A stretch of DNA of 64,000 nucleotides from Paenibacillus sp. Soil522 (GTDB lineage Bacteria; Bacillota; Bacilli; Paenibacillales; Paenibacillaceae), in assembly GCF_001428245.1 (NCBI RefSeq), contig NZ_LMRV01000044.1, positions 124,923 through 188,922 of the forward strand, in the 5' to 3' direction. Each line of letters begins with the position of its first letter. Position 1 is the first letter of the stretch. Position numbers and translations under genes: made by a program. Shown here one piece after another: positions 63,247-64,000 of this stretch. The notes under the pieces are model-generated. The model was not told the origin of the DNA and ran no database searches. It worked only from the letters and a program-made list of their open reading frames with translations.

Positions 63247-64000
63247 TTGTTTTATTATCGATTATTCGGATTGAATATAATGAGTAGAATTTTTCTGCCT
63301 GAAGGATATGAAATACAGGGAACTAATGAAAAATTTGATGTTGAAATAGAATTAAATATATCGCAACAAGATTGCCAGGATCCATTTACATCGTCCAACT
63401 TCCATTTCGACAATGGCCGACTCTATTTTCACATACCTGATACAGCCGTTTACAGCATTACATCCGGCACCCATATCATGGTAACCCCGTATCCGGGAGC
63501 GGATGAGGCGAAAGTTAGGCTTTATCTGCTGGGAACCTGTATGGGCGTACTGCTGATGCAGAGAGGGATTCTACCCCTTCACGGGAGTGCTGTTGTCATT
63601 GACGGGAAGGTCTACGCGATTGTCGGGGAATCGGGTGCAGGTAAATCGACTCTTGCCGCAGCGTTTGCTCAAGCAGGATACCCATTAATGACAGATGACG
63701 TTATAGCCGTCTCCTTATCCGATGATTCGGCAGCAGCTACTGTCAATCCGTCCTATCCGCAGCAGAAGCTGTGGGAGGAAAGCATAGAGCAATTAGGGCT
63801 GCTTTCTCAGAACTATTCATCGATTTACCAAAGGGTTAACAAATACGCAGTGCCTATACAGTCCCAATTTTACAGAGAACCTCTCTCTCTCGCCGGGATA
63901 ATTGAACTAACCAAAACATCTGAACCGGAACCATCTATTAAAGCTTATAACACATTAGAAGGCCTTCACGTCTTAAATGTGCATACTTATCGAAATTCCC
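63247..64000 (+). CDS. HPr-kinase-like protein of lasso-peptide type, 3' end outside window
   Basis: 251 codons are visible and the frame is still open at the window edge. Start is TTG at 63247, 6 nt after GGGGTG. The product has a divergent N-terminal half, then GILPLHGSAVVIDGK, Walker A VGESGAGKST (K133) and a LMTDDVIAV acidic stretch, as in HprK/P-like kinases of paeninodin-type clusters, which phosphorylate the C-terminal serine of the lasso precursor. True HPr kinase has a different N-terminal domain. The lasso precursor and the B1, B2 and C genes would lie past the window. Database names such as aldolase for this family are misleading. Confidence 0.82.
   Translation, partial: MFYYRLFGLNIMSRIFLPEGYEIQGTNEKFDVEIELNISQQDCQDPFTSSNFHFDNGRLYFHIPDTAVYSITSGTHIMVTPYPGADEAKVRLYLLGTCMGVLLMQRGILPLHGSAVVIDGKVYAIVGESGAGKSTLAAAFAQAGYPLMTDDVIAVSLSDDSAAATVNPSYPQQKLWEESIEQLGLLSQNYSSIYQRVNKYAVPIQSQFYREPLSLAGIIELTKTSEPEPSIKAYNTLEGLHVLNVHTYRNS

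Noticed and set aside
63247..64000. Calling the last gene hprK (catabolite control HPr kinase)
   Set aside because: The N-terminal half does not match the HprK regulatory domain, and the neighbouring nucleotidyltransferase points to the lasso-peptide kinase type.
1..64000. Mobile elements, CRISPR arrays, tRNA or rRNA genes
   Set aside because: No transposase or integrase reading frame, no regularly spaced repeats and no recognisable tRNA or rRNA sequence were seen; the 97-bp repeats are the only dispersed repeat of note.

Overview
This window looks like a chromosomal segment of a spore-forming Firmicute of the Paenibacillaceae (Paenibacillus, Cohnella or a close relative). The evidence is several YesM/YesN-type two-component systems each paired with a CUT1-type sugar ABC transporter, a GerA-family spore germinant receptor operon, TTG/GTG starts behind strong purine-rich ribosome sites, and an exopolysaccharide locus with a Bacillales-type leader RNA. 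I found no rRNA, tRNA, CRISPR array, transposase or phage gene.

Layout. 1-6.8 kb: sugar uptake system 1 (kinase cut by the window edge, AraC-type regulator, binding lipoprotein, two permeases), with one operator-like element repeated before the binding-protein gene and before the permease genes. 6.8-11.4 kb: an orphan minus-strand ORF and a gerKA-gerKC-gerKB operon. 11.4-21.2 kb: system 2 (kinase, binding protein, two permeases, regulator) and a divergently controlled sugar operon (Gfo/Idh/MocA dehydrogenase, TIM-barrel isomerase, cupin). 21.3-22.5 kb: Rrf2 regulator and azoreductase. 22.6-37 kb: a large intracellular heparinase II/III-type lyase, bracketed by two 97-bp structured repeats, then system 3 (kinase, regulator, three binding proteins, two permeases) with a shared promoter element at three sites. 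37-43.2 kb: an isomerase abutting a response regulator that lacks the front of its receiver domain, a DUF2935 gene, debris of a permease, a binding protein and an AraC regulator, an M42 peptidase and an SPL-type radical SAM gene. 43.2-44.1 kb: AT-rich, mostly non-coding. 44.1-62 kb: a Wzx/Wzy-type exopolysaccharide operon. 62-64 kb: a nucleotidyltransferase and an HPr-kinase-like gene that look like the edge of a paeninodin-type lasso peptide cluster.

How the parts work together. Each uptake system senses an extracellular sugar with a YesM-type kinase; the AraC-type regulator then probably activates the transporter promoters, and a housekeeping ATPase encoded elsewhere (MsmX type) probably energises the permeases, because no ATPase gene is present here. 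The lyase, isomerases, dehydrogenase and cupin fit intracellular breakdown of oligosaccharides, with uronate-containing substrates likely for the lyase. The exopolysaccharide operon makes UDP-glucose (GalU), UDP-glucuronate (Ugd) and GDP-mannose (ManC) and encodes a phosphoglycosyl transferase, four further glycosyltransferases, a flippase, a polymerase, a chain-length/tyrosine-kinase pair and a pyruvyl transferase, so the product is probably an acidic pyruvylated heteropolysaccharide.
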